In this document: one piece after another, positions 32,762 to 45,387 of the stretch | Layout: each line of letters begins with the position of its first letter | Position numbering within the stretch: position 1 is the stretch's first letter | Assembly: GCA_030704615.1 (NCBI GenBank) | Contig: CM060734.1 | Coordinates: forward strand, 41,306,042-41,370,041 | From: Takakia lepidozioides | Taxonomy: Eukaryota > Streptophyta > Takakiopsida > Takakiales > Takakiaceae | DNA: 64,000 bases | Reading direction: 5' to 3' | Notes under the pieces: generated by a model | What the model was told of the DNA's origin: nothing | What the model saw: the letters and a program-made list of their open reading frames with translations, nothing else | Databases searched by the model: none | Translations under genes and position numbers: made by a program

Positions 32762-35700
32762 ATAGACCCCGTAATATACACATTGCAGCTGTACTCCAGG
32801 CCTCAAGGCCACGGACCTTCCATCAACCCCTCCTCGCACTCAAACTCCAATCCTTCCCCATCACTCTCACACCGCACACATCCACACCAATCCAGCCCCA
32901 GAAGTCGATGTTGCCACATTACCACCTTGCCACAGAATCCAAAAAATGGTATGCCCTGAAATCCCTAGTACCCCCCCCTCTTCCTTGTTTTCAGATTGCA
33001 CTCATCTTCCTCCTTCCTCATCACCTCCCCTCACTCAAGCTGTGGCAGCACAGCAGAGTGGAGCAAGGAGAGCCCGCCCTGCCCTGTCAGACATCCATCA
33101 GAACCGCCATATCCTGCCCTGTTGTTGGGATGACACCTTAGATCTCTTCTTTAAGTTAATGCCGCATGATATAACTCTATGAAGGTTCCTCGGCTCTCTC
33201 CAAACACCTCCTATGAGTGCGAGGGAGACAGAAACTACACTCTTCACTCCCTCCCTCTCTCTCTTGCGCGGCCTCACGTCACCAACATTATTACTATCCT
33301 CTTTTTATCTGTACCTCTCTTTTCCCAAATCGTGGGAAATTATTTTATTATTATTTTCACACTCTATGAAAATATATTTAAATTAATTTCACTAAAATTA
33401 GGTTATCCCTTCAGATAAAGAATTACCTATAGGTGGGGCCCTTTTCTATAAGGAGCTCGAAGGAACACGCGGGTAATTCTTTTATACCCTCCCCGACAAC
33501 TTAACCCCCCAATCATTATTTTATGGGACACATTCCAACATTTCATCCATCCTGCAACTAATAGAAAATGAAATTTGAAAATAGAATATGAATTTAACTT
33601 TCACCCACACGGGGTGATGTTAAGTTACGGTGTACGTCTGAGGTTGACACGATGGAATATAGGAAAGTGAGAAATGAATAAATAATAAGCAGGGCAGACT
33701 GGCAGGCGTAATAATTATTGCAATTAATATGAGGCCTTACTGTACTCGCAGAATAGTTCACGAGGGCCCAGAAACCTGTCCCTCTTTTACGTACATCCCC
33801 CGTCTTTTACGAGCCCGCGATCACAGCCCGGGTGGATCCAACGGCTGGAGGTCGTGAAACGTGGCGCGGCGCTGGAAGCTTCCGCCCAATAGGTGACAAA
33901 AACATCCGCCCCTGTCCGACAATGTTTTTGTTTTTAGTTATTTGTTTTTACGAGATGGATGGACGGTAGGATGGATGAATGGGGTTTCGGGATGGATTAC
34001 CGCCTACCGAGACACCCAGACTCATACTCCAAACGAATGTTCGTTTATCATCCACGGCTTTATTCTGTAATTGTTTTCATGCAAAGCGGTCCGAAGCGCA
34101 TCTTGCAAAAGGCACGGATTCTCCGGAGTCCGTCGGGGCCCCGGCGAACGGGCGGGCGCGCCCGGTCGTGCGGAGCGGCCGTATGCCCTCGGATATGGCG
34201 GGTCGTGCGTGGCGAGACTGAAGAGGATCTAGGGTGCACCGTGTGACATATGACAGCCCCGCTTTTTCAGCGGGAGATGAATGCGTATACGGATGATGAA
34301 TGCTGACGGATGAACGTTGAGGTGTACAGTGCCAACAGTGGAGCGGCTGGCGAGGATGGAAGTTGGAACAGGCTGATGTGGATGGATGTTGTCCGGAGGT
34401 GGAGAGACCGCAGACGGCACACCCACCAGGGCAGGTCATAAACACACCGTGGTACCGGACGCGCGGTCAAAGAGGTGCCGGAACACGTGAACAACTGCGG
34501 TGGCCGTAACCGCGGTCAGCCCGCTCTGGTCTGGTCAATCGCCAGCACCAACCGCACCTGCGCTGCTTGTTTCGCCACCCATCGGGGCTGTTCAAGTCGA
34601 TACCGTGTTTATCACGGGCAGAGAGGTATGTACTACAACCAACGTGGATGAATGAGGGATGGATGAATGATGTGCGTACCTTCCCGAGAATACGGTCGTA
34701 TGTACGGAGAATGTATCTACGTAGAATACCAAGCCCGGGTCCCCACAGCTTGTTTGTTGGTAGCCTACCAAGTTTAGAGGGGGCCTGTTTGTTGCTTGAT
34801 TGTTTGTGAATGCATGCAGCCCAGTGAGATCCGTTTGTTTTCTAGTGTTAATCCCAGCACAGAGATGGAAAAGAGAAAGGGAGAGAAAGGGAGAGAAAGA
34901 AAGAGAGAAAGAGAGAAAGAGAGAAAGAATGGATCTGGAAAAAGCTCCACAAATGGGGCAAAAGTGTTGTGTATTTGATGGAAACGACGAGGAAAAAGAA
35001 CGAGATGGAGGAGTGGAAAGGGAGGGTGTGGGGCATTTGCATCATCACTTTGTACTGATCGAAGCAACAAAACATTTCAGTCTGCAATAATTTTGGCTGC
35101 AACTGTCACGGGGTCTGAGCACGTTGATGATGGAAAGCAAGCTTCACGTCGGGATGTCAGTGGGGGAGTCCTTGGGGTTGCCATGTGAGTCTGCATTATT
35201 CACAGAATTCACCTGCTTCACTGGGGTTTACTTGCACGCCATGTATGACAAATTGTACTGGGAGGGAGTCTGGCCGTCGTTTTTGATGCAAACTTTGTCT
35301 GTTTGTCATTGCAACAGCCGCCCGCTACCTACCTGGGGCCTGCAACTTGCCGAATATGTCCCTGGGCCCTACTCTTATCTATAACTTAGTACCGCAAGTT
35401 TATCCAGACAGAGGGAGCAGGAATGAATAAAATATGGGTGCTAGTTGACGAGCACATGCGTATTGTACATCGGAGGTTGAGTGGTCCTTTGGCTTTCTCT
35501 CTTTCTGCACGCGATACGTAGCTCTTCCTTTCTTTTAATCTTATTTCTCTATCCCACACAGAGAGAGTGCAGTGTACGTTGCTTTTCTGCGACCATAGAC
35601 AGCAAGGGTTTTCACGTTTTCACATGCAAATGATGGTCGATATGAAGAATGTGTGGGTTTAAGACATGATGGTAGTTAAGAGGAAGACAAGGAGCATAAC

Positions 35701-37790
35701 CCAAAACACGAGCGTTGCGCTACGTGGGCGTTGGCCTCTCTCTCTCGCCAGGCCTTCAGACGCAGGCCCTGTGGAGCAGCAGACATGACATGACAAGTTT
35801 GCATGAACTCGCCAACTGCTCACCGCTTCCGTGCCTACATATGTCACATCCACAGTGGACTCTCCCAGATCCTCTATCTTTCCTTTATTTTACTTTCCAA
35901 ATCATTGTGGGTGCATTGTCTGGACGGAGGTCATTTGGGCACAAAAATCCCATAAATACATTTGTCCTCGGGTCTCATTGAGCAGTTTACTCCTCTGCCA
36001 GAATCTTTCCAAGTAATCCAACATCATTTCACCTAGGACTGATTGGAAAGTAGCACATGGACCTTCTCATCAGAAGGTTCATATGAACACCCCATTGCCA
36101 ACTGCCAAGTACAACATGGCTGAGGAATGTATGAGCATTTGCAGTTGGGACCACGTGAGGGAAGTTCGCACAGTGATCGGCCTAGGGCCTTGAACCCTCT
36201 CTAGGAAACATGCACAGAGAAACTGGGATATACAATACAATACAACTGCTGACAGTTTCCTGCCCCGTACAGCACTGCTCCAACATTTGTAAATATAGTG
36301 AGTATCCCTCTGCCCCGGACAGTTCTGGATTATCATGGCCCTCCGTCATGATGGGGCACGGCACGACTCTCAAATCCAGGAAAGTCCCTGTAGAAAGAGT
36401 TTTACCTCTACATAGGACAGACAGCTTAGGGCGTCTTTCCATGTGAACGCATTCCCATTCCAGTACACAATCCAAGACTCGGTTTGACGTTGAAACCCAT
36501 CTCTATGGTTACCACGTAAACCCATTTAACTGACGGCCATCCCATGGTTTCCAGTTTCCACCGATAAACTTTCCCTTGTCATAATCCATTTTGCTTTGTA
36601 ATCTAGTCAGGGATTCCTGGACAAAATCTCCAAGTACATTTCTAGAATACGAGGATAAAGTTTTGGGTGGATTGTATGAAGTGAAAGGGAAAGTGCGAGG
36701 GCAAGGCAAGAACGAGACTGAAATGGATTACCTACACAGTGGCCGAGGGGCTTCCACATTACATGACCCGCTCCTTGTTTGGAGTGCAGCATCGTGCAGA
36801 TGTACACATAGATTGATTGATTGATTGATTGTCATATTTCCTCAGCACTAGAGAGGTGTGCCAATGGTAATCAGGTCAACTGCTTCAGTGGCCGAGGGAG
36901 AATGGAGCCCATTCTTCCGACGCCTCTTGGGTTCCATTCTCCCAAGAAGAGGAATGGGGAAAGGTCCCGTTTCCCCTTTACATGACATCAGCAAAATGGA
37001 AATTGCATGGCAGCTAGCTGATCATGTCTGGACAAAGAAACGAGAAACTTTGAATTGTCGAGCACTCTTGGGTTCCCTCTATCATTGCACGACTAGTAGA
37101 AAAGCAATCGGTGGGTTGTACCCTTTCAACAGGCTTTAGAAATTTTGCGAAGTGGCCCCACCCAATCACAATCTGAGCACGAATAATAGCCACAATTGAA
37201 GGGGTTATGCACCCCTTCAGTGTATGTCTCGCTTGTCTTTCATGAACAAGTCATGAACTCTTCCGTGCGAGGGTTTTGGTATCCGCCAACGGATGGGCAT
37301 CTGCTTGTGAGGTCTGCTTCAATCTGTCTTCTGCAACTGAAAGTTTTTCTTGTCTGGGTATTATCTCAGGAACTGAGCGCATTGCTTGGGAGACTGATCT
37401 CTTAAAGGAGACGATTTGTGGAGCGCTGTGCTTTCACTCCTCTCCCCGTCTCAGCGTGTTTTGATGATGGTGACGAAGTTACAATTTCCTCTCGCTTTTA
37501 GGTCATATCTGATAAACATATCTGATGTACAATTCTAGCTTTGCTGTTATCTTCACGAACTTGGCTTAGTTGTATTCGAGATCGACTAGAGAGAGAGAGA
37601 GTTGCAGCACACTATGTGCAGCTAAAACGATACGCCCTGTTTGCAGCGAGATTCTCAAGCGTTCTCACGCACATATGTGTTAGAGGCTTGCCCGAGACCC
37701 ATGGAAAACTGAAGATCGTTACAAGCAGCTTTTGCTTGCTTATGTTTGATTGGAGCATGTGGTTGTCACACTCGTAAGAAGCTACAGAAC
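32762..37790. other. Gene-poor spacer between kinase and F-box genes
   Basis: 32762-33500 is the kinase 5' flank, with T/C-rich sequence, an ATTATTATT patch and AT-rich sequence near 33330-33420. 33760-34560 is GC-richer with short open frames that look like chance. 34870-34930 is a GA/GAAA microsatellite. 36815-36832 is a short (GATT)n run. 37150-37790 is the F-box gene's 5' flank. I recognised no gene. Confidence 0.45.
34866..34928. repeat. GAGAAA-type microsatellite
   Basis: An imperfect purine run built from GAGAAAGG and GAGAAAGA. No coding or regulatory meaning was seen. Confidence 0.8.
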
Positions 37791-39038
37791 ATGAACGATC
37801 CCCCTCGTCCCCCGCAAGTCGGAGGAACTAGGTATGCATTTGAGACTAATAAATTTCCCATGTGCACCCGGTGGGAAAATGCTGCTCTGGCAACCACCGT
37901 GTCCGATACCGAGCATGATATAGAGCCCACGGATGAGAGCTTCCTGGAACCAGCAAAGAATGAAAGCCTTTCGGAGCCCATGGACGAAAGCCTTTGGGGG
38001 ACTCTTCCTGAAGACATACAAGATCGAATTTTGGCATGGCTGCCATTTCCAGCCTTTGCTCGGGCTTGCACCGTTTGTAAAAGATGGAACTCTATTCTCT
38101 GCTCAGAGAGCTTTCTGGAGATGTACAGACAAGTGCCCTGTCGGGATCCATGCTTCCTCATGTTCGAAGCTAAGGATTGCAGTATGTGTTCCCTCTATAA
38201 CCCAGCGTTGAATTGTTGGCATCAGTTGTCCTTCTCCTTCTTCCAATACGATTCCAAGTTTCCAGTGTGTGCTGGGGCTGGATTACTGTGTTTCTGCGGT
38301 GTGAGTCCTTACCCCAGTCTCTTTGTGGTCAATCCATTCACCAAGAACTGGAAAGAACTACCGCCCATGGTGTACAAACGCTTCCCACATCTGGTGGGTA
38401 TAGAGGTCGATGATCATTCCAGAACCTACAAAATCATTGCTGCAGGTGATTACCATGATGAATATGCACAATCCACTGAGGTTTATGACTCTGTCACAAA
38501 CAGCTGGGATGCTTGTGGTGATGGGGTTCCTTTGGCCAACTATATGTTGAGGAATGCATGCGCCGATAGCGTCTTCTACTGCCTAACAGGTGACCCATAT
38601 GGAGTTATAAAATTCAACATGCAGAACAGGCTATGGAGCGAGCTCCGTGCCCATATGCCACCCTTTCTCACCTCCCCCCATCTTGTGGGATGCCACGGAC
38701 GGCTTTTCATGGTTGGGGGGGTTAAGAAACAGATTCACCCTAGGAGTATTAGAATATGGGAGCTTCAGCAAACCACAATGGATTGGGAGGAATCAGCAAG
38801 AATGCCTAGCACACTCTGCACCCGCTTCCTCAAGGATTCAAGGCATGGAGATTTCATGTGCGTGGGCCACAAGAATCTCATATTCTTGACTAGCTACAAA
38901 TGCTCGTGTGGGTTGATGTATGACTTGACAAACAATCTGTGGCGATGGCTGCCAGCTTGTCCCCTCCTCACCGTTGTAGATGTTTGCAGATTGTTCATTG
39001 GATTTCCTTTCAGCCCCAGGTTTGATACTCCAGTCTAG
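37791..39038 (+). CDS. F-box protein, At5g15710/UFO-like with kelch-type C-terminus
   Basis: A single-exon frame of 415 residues from the ATG at 37791; the frame is open a little further 5' but without an ATG. After an acidic N-terminus with the near-repeat DESFLEPAKNESLSEPMDES comes an F-box at about residues 69-112: LWGTLPEDIQDRILAWLPF, then CKRWNSILCSESFL. This is the part that binds SKP1 in SCF ubiquitin ligases. The rest has kelch/galactose-oxidase-like blades: SLFVVNPFTKNWKELPPM, STEVYDSVTNSWDACGDG, VIKFNMQNRLWSEL and LMYDLTNNLWRWLPACP. Spacing and the IRIWELQQTTMDWEESARMP block match the Arabidopsis At5g15710 type. The target is unknown. A spliced 5' UTR is possible because GTAAG occurs just upstream. 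Confidence 0.85.
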   Translation: MNDPPRPPQVGGTRYAFETNKFPMCTRWENAALATTVSDTEHDIEPTDESFLEPAKNESLSEPMDESLWGTLPEDIQDRILAWLPFPAFARACTVCKRWNSILCSESFLEMYRQVPCRDPCFLMFEAKDCSMCSLYNPALNCWHQLSFSFFQYDSKFPVCAGAGLLCFCGVSPYPSLFVVNPFTKNWKELPPMVYKRFPHLVGIEVDDHSRTYKIIAAGDYHDEYAQSTEVYDSVTNSWDACGDGVPLANYMLRNACADSVFYCLTGDPYGVIKFNMQNRLWSELRAHMPPFLTSPHLVGCHGRLFMVGGVKKQIHPRSIRIWELQQTTMDWEESARMPSTLCTRFLKDSRHGDFMCVGHKNLIFLTSYKCSCGLMYDLTNNLWRWLPACPLLTVVDVCRLFIGFPFSPRFDTPV

Positions 39039-39842
39039 ACTGAAAGCATTATCAAATGTTGCATGTGCACAAGAAAAGTAAAATGACTGCTCTAAGACTC
39101 TGCAACCTGGTGCCCACATGATTCAAGAATGTTAAAATGAAAGAGTTGGAAGTCATGATCAAAGACCATGATTGTTCCTTAACCTCTACTCCACACCAAG
39201 TTAGGTTTCTCCTCTTAACCCTGAGAATGATCACTTTTCTGCCCCTTCAGATTTTAGTACACCCAAATGCTTGCAGCAAGCCCCTTGTGAAGATAAAAGG
39301 ATTTCCTTATGAAGGGTCTGGGCAGACCGCCTCACCAACTTTGAACCCTGCTGTGAAGTGTCAGAGTAATTGTGTTTGGACGAGTGAGACCCTTTCTCTA
39401 TCTTATACAATTTTCCTGGGATTTGCTCTGAGACATGCAGTAAGCTTAGTAGTCACCCTGTTGGGCATAGTTCCCCTGTCCAATGGCGGTATGTGGGGTA
39501 ACTGCCACAGCACTAATGGATTTGCAATTGAGCTTTACTCCGCGACATGCAAGTGACATAGGGTCTTGGATTGGAGGAATGTTAGAGAGGACAGAGTTAG
39601 AGATAGACAGACAGCAGATACTGGGTACTGCACAACATAATCCACATCATAAGGAGAAGCATGCATACAGCAGCACCAAGACTTCAAGCCCGTGACATCA
39701 AACACCGTTGCATTACACCAATGAAACTGTTTACAATAACAATTGCCATGCCAAAAACTCTGCTGTGTGAATCACATTGCGATGATAATCTGCATGGCAG
39801 ACTTGACAAAAAACCTTAATCTCGCTTCAGAATACAGAGCCC
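39039..39842. other. Convergent 3' flanks, nothing recognised
   Basis: This is the space between the 3' ends of the F-box gene (plus) and the CIA30-like gene (minus). Only short frames occur. Both genes' 3' UTRs and polyadenylation sites should lie here. Confidence 0.4.
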
Positions 39843-42800
39843 TTAGGAAATCCTAAGTGCTTTAATCCAATCTAGCTCAAGGCGAAAAGGCCCAGGTCCT
39901 TGCAGGATCCCTTCTGGGCCACCTTCAGCTGAGAGTGAAAGCCCCATGCCCACTACTCGTGTTGTATTCATTACATTGTTGGAGTCGACAATTTTGCCCT
40001 TCCATGTGGGTAGGTAACGTGCCAGTGGAATCTGCAACCCCCAGAACACACCCACAATTTTTGTAGCACTGAGTAACGAGAGACAACGAAGGACACTTGA
40101 CACTCAAGAACTTGACTCTTTTCCTTAGAGGTTAGATCAACATAAAACTCTCAGGTACATTTCGGTGTGCACATATAAGAGTGCTTGATATACCCTGTCT
40201 GTCACTACATGAGCAAACCTGGTAACATGCTTTGGAGTGATAGAGGTGAGATGTATGGAAATCGAATAGATGCATGGAAGGCTGTCACCTTGACAACACA
40301 CCACTCATCCTGTGGGGCAAACACAAATGCTTGCCATGTGTTGGAGTCCGGTGCACCTGGGCCACCCATCCAATTCTCGGTTCTTATCTGCAGCAGACGT
40401 GTTCCAATGGGTGTCAGTAACTCCAGTTTGTCAAGAGGGATGAGTCTTCCCGGTTTGTGCCTGGAAAGATTATATGAGAGAAGGCAATTTAGGTCACTTC
40501 AAGGTTTTCAGAACAACTTTGATGGATTATATTGAAACTTAAGATGGGGCATCCCACAGTCCAAGTACTTTTTGCAGAGAATAGAAGGAACAGAGTAGAA
40601 AGAGAGTTGGAGAGACGATATACGCTGGATAAGTAGCAGCGCCCATCTCCCTTCAGTCGCAGGGCAATCGTGTCAAATGGCTCCAGGTCAAGGCTGTGTT
40701 TTCCCTGCTCAATCAGAAGGCATCCGTACACCAGTGACTAAACTGTTTGCAGGCCCATATCCCAATTGCATATGTATGTATGTATGTATGTATGTATTTG
40801 TGAGAGCAAGCGCAGAGAGAAAAGGGTGCCGAAAAGGGGAAAACATGGTGAGGGGGCAAACAGATCCCCACTGTGAGTCTGCCGTTCACCTAGAGCAGAA
40901 GAGACAAACACTAGCACAAACAAATCCAATGAGAGCTACATAACCATTAGGCTCAAAATGCCATGACCATGAGTAAGTGCTTGTAGGATGTAGGATTGGG
41001 CATTGAAATTTAATTGAATAATCTTTAGTGTGGACAATGAGCACCGTATACATATTGAACCCGAAATGTCATGCAACGAAATATTTCCCTTCGGGGTGAA
41101 GTGACACCATAAGTTACCCTTGCTTCAGCAGAAGTCTTCCTCTCTCTCCTCAATTCAATATAAAATACATTCAAGTCGGACAGAGAATGGCTCAAATTAC
41201 AGAAAATTTTGGGAAATGTCCACATGTTTTCTGCCCATCAGTTCCACCTGGTACGATAGATCATACATGATCCAATCATAAAACTACTGTCCGTTTTTGA
41301 TAATGCGAAGGCTTTTTTCAAACCTCGCAAATTGCAGTGCTTTCAGTTTTACCTCCTCTTGCTTTCATTGCAACAAGAATCACCACCAGCAGACTCTGCG
41401 ATGGATTTGCTCACAACATTTTCTGACCTTACTGAGCATTTCTACATTTCTAGATGTGCATTGATTGGTGTTGCTTCATGAACTGAAAAAATTACCTCGA
41501 CTGTCCGAATACCTGAAAAACCACTGCGCTTCATGCGGATGCTAGAGTCATCAGTCAGCTCAAGTGACAAATTCCCTGTAAACACCCCTGCCTCCACACA
41601 CATACCATTCTCCAGTTTCACTACAATATGGACTCTTGCTAAGAGAAAGATACGAAGGGTTTGCGGGGAGGACGGATGGACAGACAAAGAAACAGTGAAT
41701 ACAAAGAACATTGGAGAACAATTGGCAGCTAGGGAAATAAGCTTGCAATGGACAAAACAAGGGAGGAAGAAGTCTCGTTGTTCTAGGCAGCTGCAGAATC
41801 AACAGAAGTAGCATCATAGGTACCTTGCCTACTCCACTCTGATCTCCACTTAACTGAAGTGATGCGGTCGACAAACCTGCACCCAGCCCAGAGGCATGGT
41901 GTCACAGTCAAGAACACTTACTGTTACCCTCACATGTCCACACATGCCTTAAGAACTAGCATTGACATGGTTGAGGACTTAACAATCCATCTAAAACTGG
42001 TTCACTTGTTCACCAGAATGATCCTTCTGTGTAGTACCCCACAGCTTTGGGTTGCCAAAGGAATAGCATCAACTCCTTAGGATCATACATGAGCAAGACC
42101 TCAGGTGACATGAAAGGGGACACACCACCAAGCTCGGAATCAGAATAGACCTCCCACTGGCTTAAGTCTGTTGCTGCCGCAAACCTGAAGAGGGTTTGCT
42201 CTGATGGTGGGCTTATATCTTTCAAGTTCCATGCCACCGCTGCACGGCAAGCAAATCCACATTGATAAATTTCTTCTCTGTACTGCAAGTCTCAGGCTTG
42301 GGGCCAAAAACCTAATACTGAGGAATTTACCTGATACTTTAAACAACTGGAACTGGAACACCATACATACTTGTAAATTCAGCAGATGTGATTATGTCGT
42401 GTATTTGTCCATGCCACACATTACTGGAGGTGTTTGAACTTCCCTAGACCAGAATGTTGGTATGGTTAGTGACATTTACAAAGCACTATGTTACAGGCCA
42501 ACAGTGGCTCCCATTGAAAGCCAGAGTATTGAACTGGACTATAAATGCCAGTGGTCATTCCCACGTTCATTAGCTGCTAGTTGTAGCCTCTGTGACTGGT
42601 GCCCGTTTGAATTCTGCTCTTGCACTTCGGGGTCCAATGCACTTTGGGCAACTTAAACATGAGCTAAACCCTAAACCTCGCAGTAGAAAATTCTGTAGAT
42701 GAGGTGCAGGGTCTTGCAGCAATTTACTGACCAAGCCTGGTGCATCTGGCAGCTTAATTAACATTCCAACATAAATTTGATCACCACAAGAACTTGAAGT

Positions 42801-43466
42801 ACTAGCTGTCTGTCAAGTAGAAATTTCACCTTGAAAAAACATCTTGAAGACTTCTAGATCGAATTAGGTCAAGTGGCAATTGGAATATCAAGGCAACTAC
42901 GAAGACCTTCTTCCTTCTCTAGGTCAGGTGAATGCGCCTGAGAAATGGCAGCTCATTTCACATGATCTTCACGGGGAAGGAATCATGTGTGGCGCATGGA
43001 GAGTAGCGCACATTGAAAGAGTACTGACATTGGACATCATATACCGTGAGAGACATGCACAGCAAGGACATACAAGGAGAGTAGAAGAAAAGCATGTTAA
43101 GCAACATGCAGCAGAACATTATTTACTTCATTCAATACAAAATCAACAAAACGAGTCGAGATTTCAAATCTCCAAAGCACACAAACCCAAGTTCATCAAT
43201 GCAATGACGAGAATCATTTCAATCTCCCGATGCTAAGACCTAAAGCAGTCATGAATCTTACTGCAATGCAAAAATATAGTTTGACCTGAAAGGTCAAGGA
43301 TATGAAGGAAATGAAAAAGTGCTGGGATCCAAAGCTCTTCGATATCTTGATGCGCACTATATGATCCAGAACCCAACACACTCGACGCATGGAAATGGCA
43401 CCAGAAGAGAGAGAAATTACCCCGGCGAGTTGCATTGACAGAGGCTTGGACAAGCGCGCGAAACAT
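39843..43466 (-). CDS. CIA30-like complex I intermediate-associated protein
   Basis: Exons (minus): 43466-43421, 42239-42126, 41876-41824, 41591-41496, 40704-40624, 40387-40289, 40031-39843. They sum to 678 nt, or 225 residues. The protein starts MFRALVQASVNATRR and continues AVAWNLKDISPPSEQTLFRF, WEVYSDSELGGLSTASL, GVFTGNLSLELT, PFDTIALRLKGDGRCYL, TWQAFVFAPQDEW, IPLARYLPTWKG, VVGMGLSLSAEGG and FRLELDWIKALRIS. This is the CIA30 fold of NADH:ubiquinone oxidoreductase intermediate-associated proteins, and length and order match the plant homologue of about 227 residues. The 5' border of exon 4 is the least certain: a GGAG acceptor was chosen to keep the frame. The family helps build the complex I membrane arm in mitochondria. 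The gene is head-to-head with bL27m. Confidence 0.9.
40771..40797. repeat. (TATG)n microsatellite
   Basis: Six to seven TATG units on the plus strand, just upstream (on the minus strand) of exon 5 of the CIA30-like gene. Confidence 0.9.
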
Positions 43467-43755
43467 GACACCACGAAAGCAATCACCCACTTTTCCTCCG
43501 CATTGCCAATCCCTTCCACAAACCCCTCTCCCTCTCTTCTGATTCTTGCACTCCGATTTTCCTCCGAGTTGCGACACTTCGTTTGACATCTCGATTCCAA
43601 GCGTTAAGGCTAAAGTAAAACTGTTAATCTCGTTTATCTTTTAATCAGATCTCGAATTCGATTGGCCCGCTCGAGATTCTGCAGACTATGTTGCAGGGAT
43701 TGCAAGATCCCTCTTCCAATTCCCTGTGATCGATCTCTCCACCAGGTAAGCCTAC
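43467..43755. promoter_or_regulatory. Shared divergent promoter of CIA30-like and bL27m genes
   Basis: Only 289 bp separate the two start codons, which point away from each other. The interval must hold both 5' UTRs and both promoters. No clear TATA box is seen, and a C/T-rich stretch (CCCTCTCCCTCTC) lies around 43520. Shared control is inferred from geometry and the common mitochondrial destination. Confidence 0.6.
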
Positions 43756-45387
43756 ATGGCCAGGGCTGCGGAGCTGACGGTGGCAGGTCTTGCCAAGCGT
43801 TTATCTGCGGCTGGATCTCTTCTGGGCAGTAGTGGTTTATGGGGTATGGCCCCTTGTCCCTAATGTATTTCAATAGTTCACTTATGAGAAGAAGAAGAGA
43901 GAGGGAGAGGAATTTTTATTCAGGAAAGCTTGTGGGTCATCTGTGGCGAGGCCTGCTGTGCATTTGGGTCCCGGGTCTTGACAATGGGGGAAGCCTTTTC
44001 TATCAAAATAGGGCTTGGGGGAACCTTTTTGTAATCAGTCAATTTCTGGGTGGAAGCAGATGTTGCAGGAAGTGAAGGGGGTACTGGGGTGAGCTTGTTG
44101 CTGCGTCGATGGGCTACGAAGAAGGCTGGTGGATCCACACAGAATGGCCGCGATTCTCTTCCCAAAAATCTCGGGGTTAAGAAATATGGAGGCCAGGTCT
44201 GTGTGCACATGGATGGTATTTGCTGCAGAAATTCTCTGGTTTGATTGTAAACAAGTTACGGTTTCTTTTCTCTGGTCGGTTTTGCATAATGCATAAGGGA
44301 GCTGTTTATGGTAGGACACATGGAAGAGGTGAACCTCAGCTGTATCACTACTGGTGACCCTCAACTAGGATGAATTCGAGGCCTAGGCGCAATCAGGTGC
44401 TAATCTGCTTGATAAAAGCTTTGAATGCTAACTCGTGAAAGCAACCTGGTCAGATTAGCTATGTACCATGTTCAGCTTCAATGCAAGCCCCACTAGATTA
44501 ACCTACTTTGTTACTGGGCCTTATTCAGGCCCCCAGCACATATCTAGTGCTGTAGAATATACCTGCCTCTCCACTGGTTCTGCAGGAACTGAAAGAGTTC
44601 CTCGTGTTTGCTACACTTGCCACCATACCTGTGATGATTTTCCTCCCAAAATGTAACAACAACGTCTCTTTTAAATCCATCAGAATGTGCAAAGAGATTT
44701 TATTAGACCTCTGAGTAGTCTGATAAGAATTGTTTGTCAAGCTTTTCTGCTTCTTTGCTTAGGAAGGCAAGGATGAAGTCACCGCGTAGGCAGTGCAGCT
44801 TTATGTGGTGCTTGCCTGCAGTCATGAGTGATATTGACATCCTATGGTAGATTTTGTCTGTTTTGTGTTTACATGTCTGATTTTTTTACTGGATTGACTG
44901 TACTTGGTCTAGGTTGGCTCGATTACTGTTGTAGTAGAAAGTTTTTTTTTTCCTCCACTCAAAACAGCCAGAGGCTTCAGGAAGCACATCTATTTAGAAG
45001 TGTCTTCAAAACATGCAAGAGCTGCAAAACTAGACTGTTAACCATGGTGAAGTTCTTTAAACAATCGAATCACTTCCCCTAATTTGCAAAATGTGCAACA
45101 GATTTGGTCTAACTGCAGCTTTGTGTTGGAACATGCAGAAGGTGATACCAGGGAACATCATCGTTCGCCAACGCGGCACACGATTCCATCCCGGTGACTT
45201 TGTTGGCATGGGTCGTGATCATACTCTGTTTGCCCTTGCAAATGGGCAGGTGAGGTTTGAGAAGGACAAGCTTTCTGGCCGCAAGTGGGTGCACGTGGAT
45301 CCCACAGGGGGCCCTCCAGTTCATCCTGCTTACAGAAATGTAACTTCCGAAAAGGTTGATAGTGCGGCTGAAAAGGTTTCTAGATAG
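43756..45387 (+). CDS. Mitochondrial large-subunit ribosomal protein bL27m
   Basis: Exons 43756-43843, 44069-44196 and 45139-45387 sum to 465 nt, or 154 residues. The N-terminus [20 protein letters not shown] is Arg/Ala-rich and looks like a mitochondrial presequence. It precedes the bL27 core: [68 protein letters not shown]. The extra C-terminus ([20 protein letters not shown]) is typical of the plant and eukaryotic mitochondrial form rather than the plastid one. bL27 reaches towards the peptidyl-transferase centre of the ribosome. The second intron is about 940 bp. The gene pairs with the CIA30-like gene across a 289-bp spacer. Confidence 0.93.

Noticed and set aside
33959-34445. Overlapping frames on both strands in GC-rich spacer
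   Set aside because: No domain, no splice-consistent extension and repetitive GGATGGATGAATG-type sequence.
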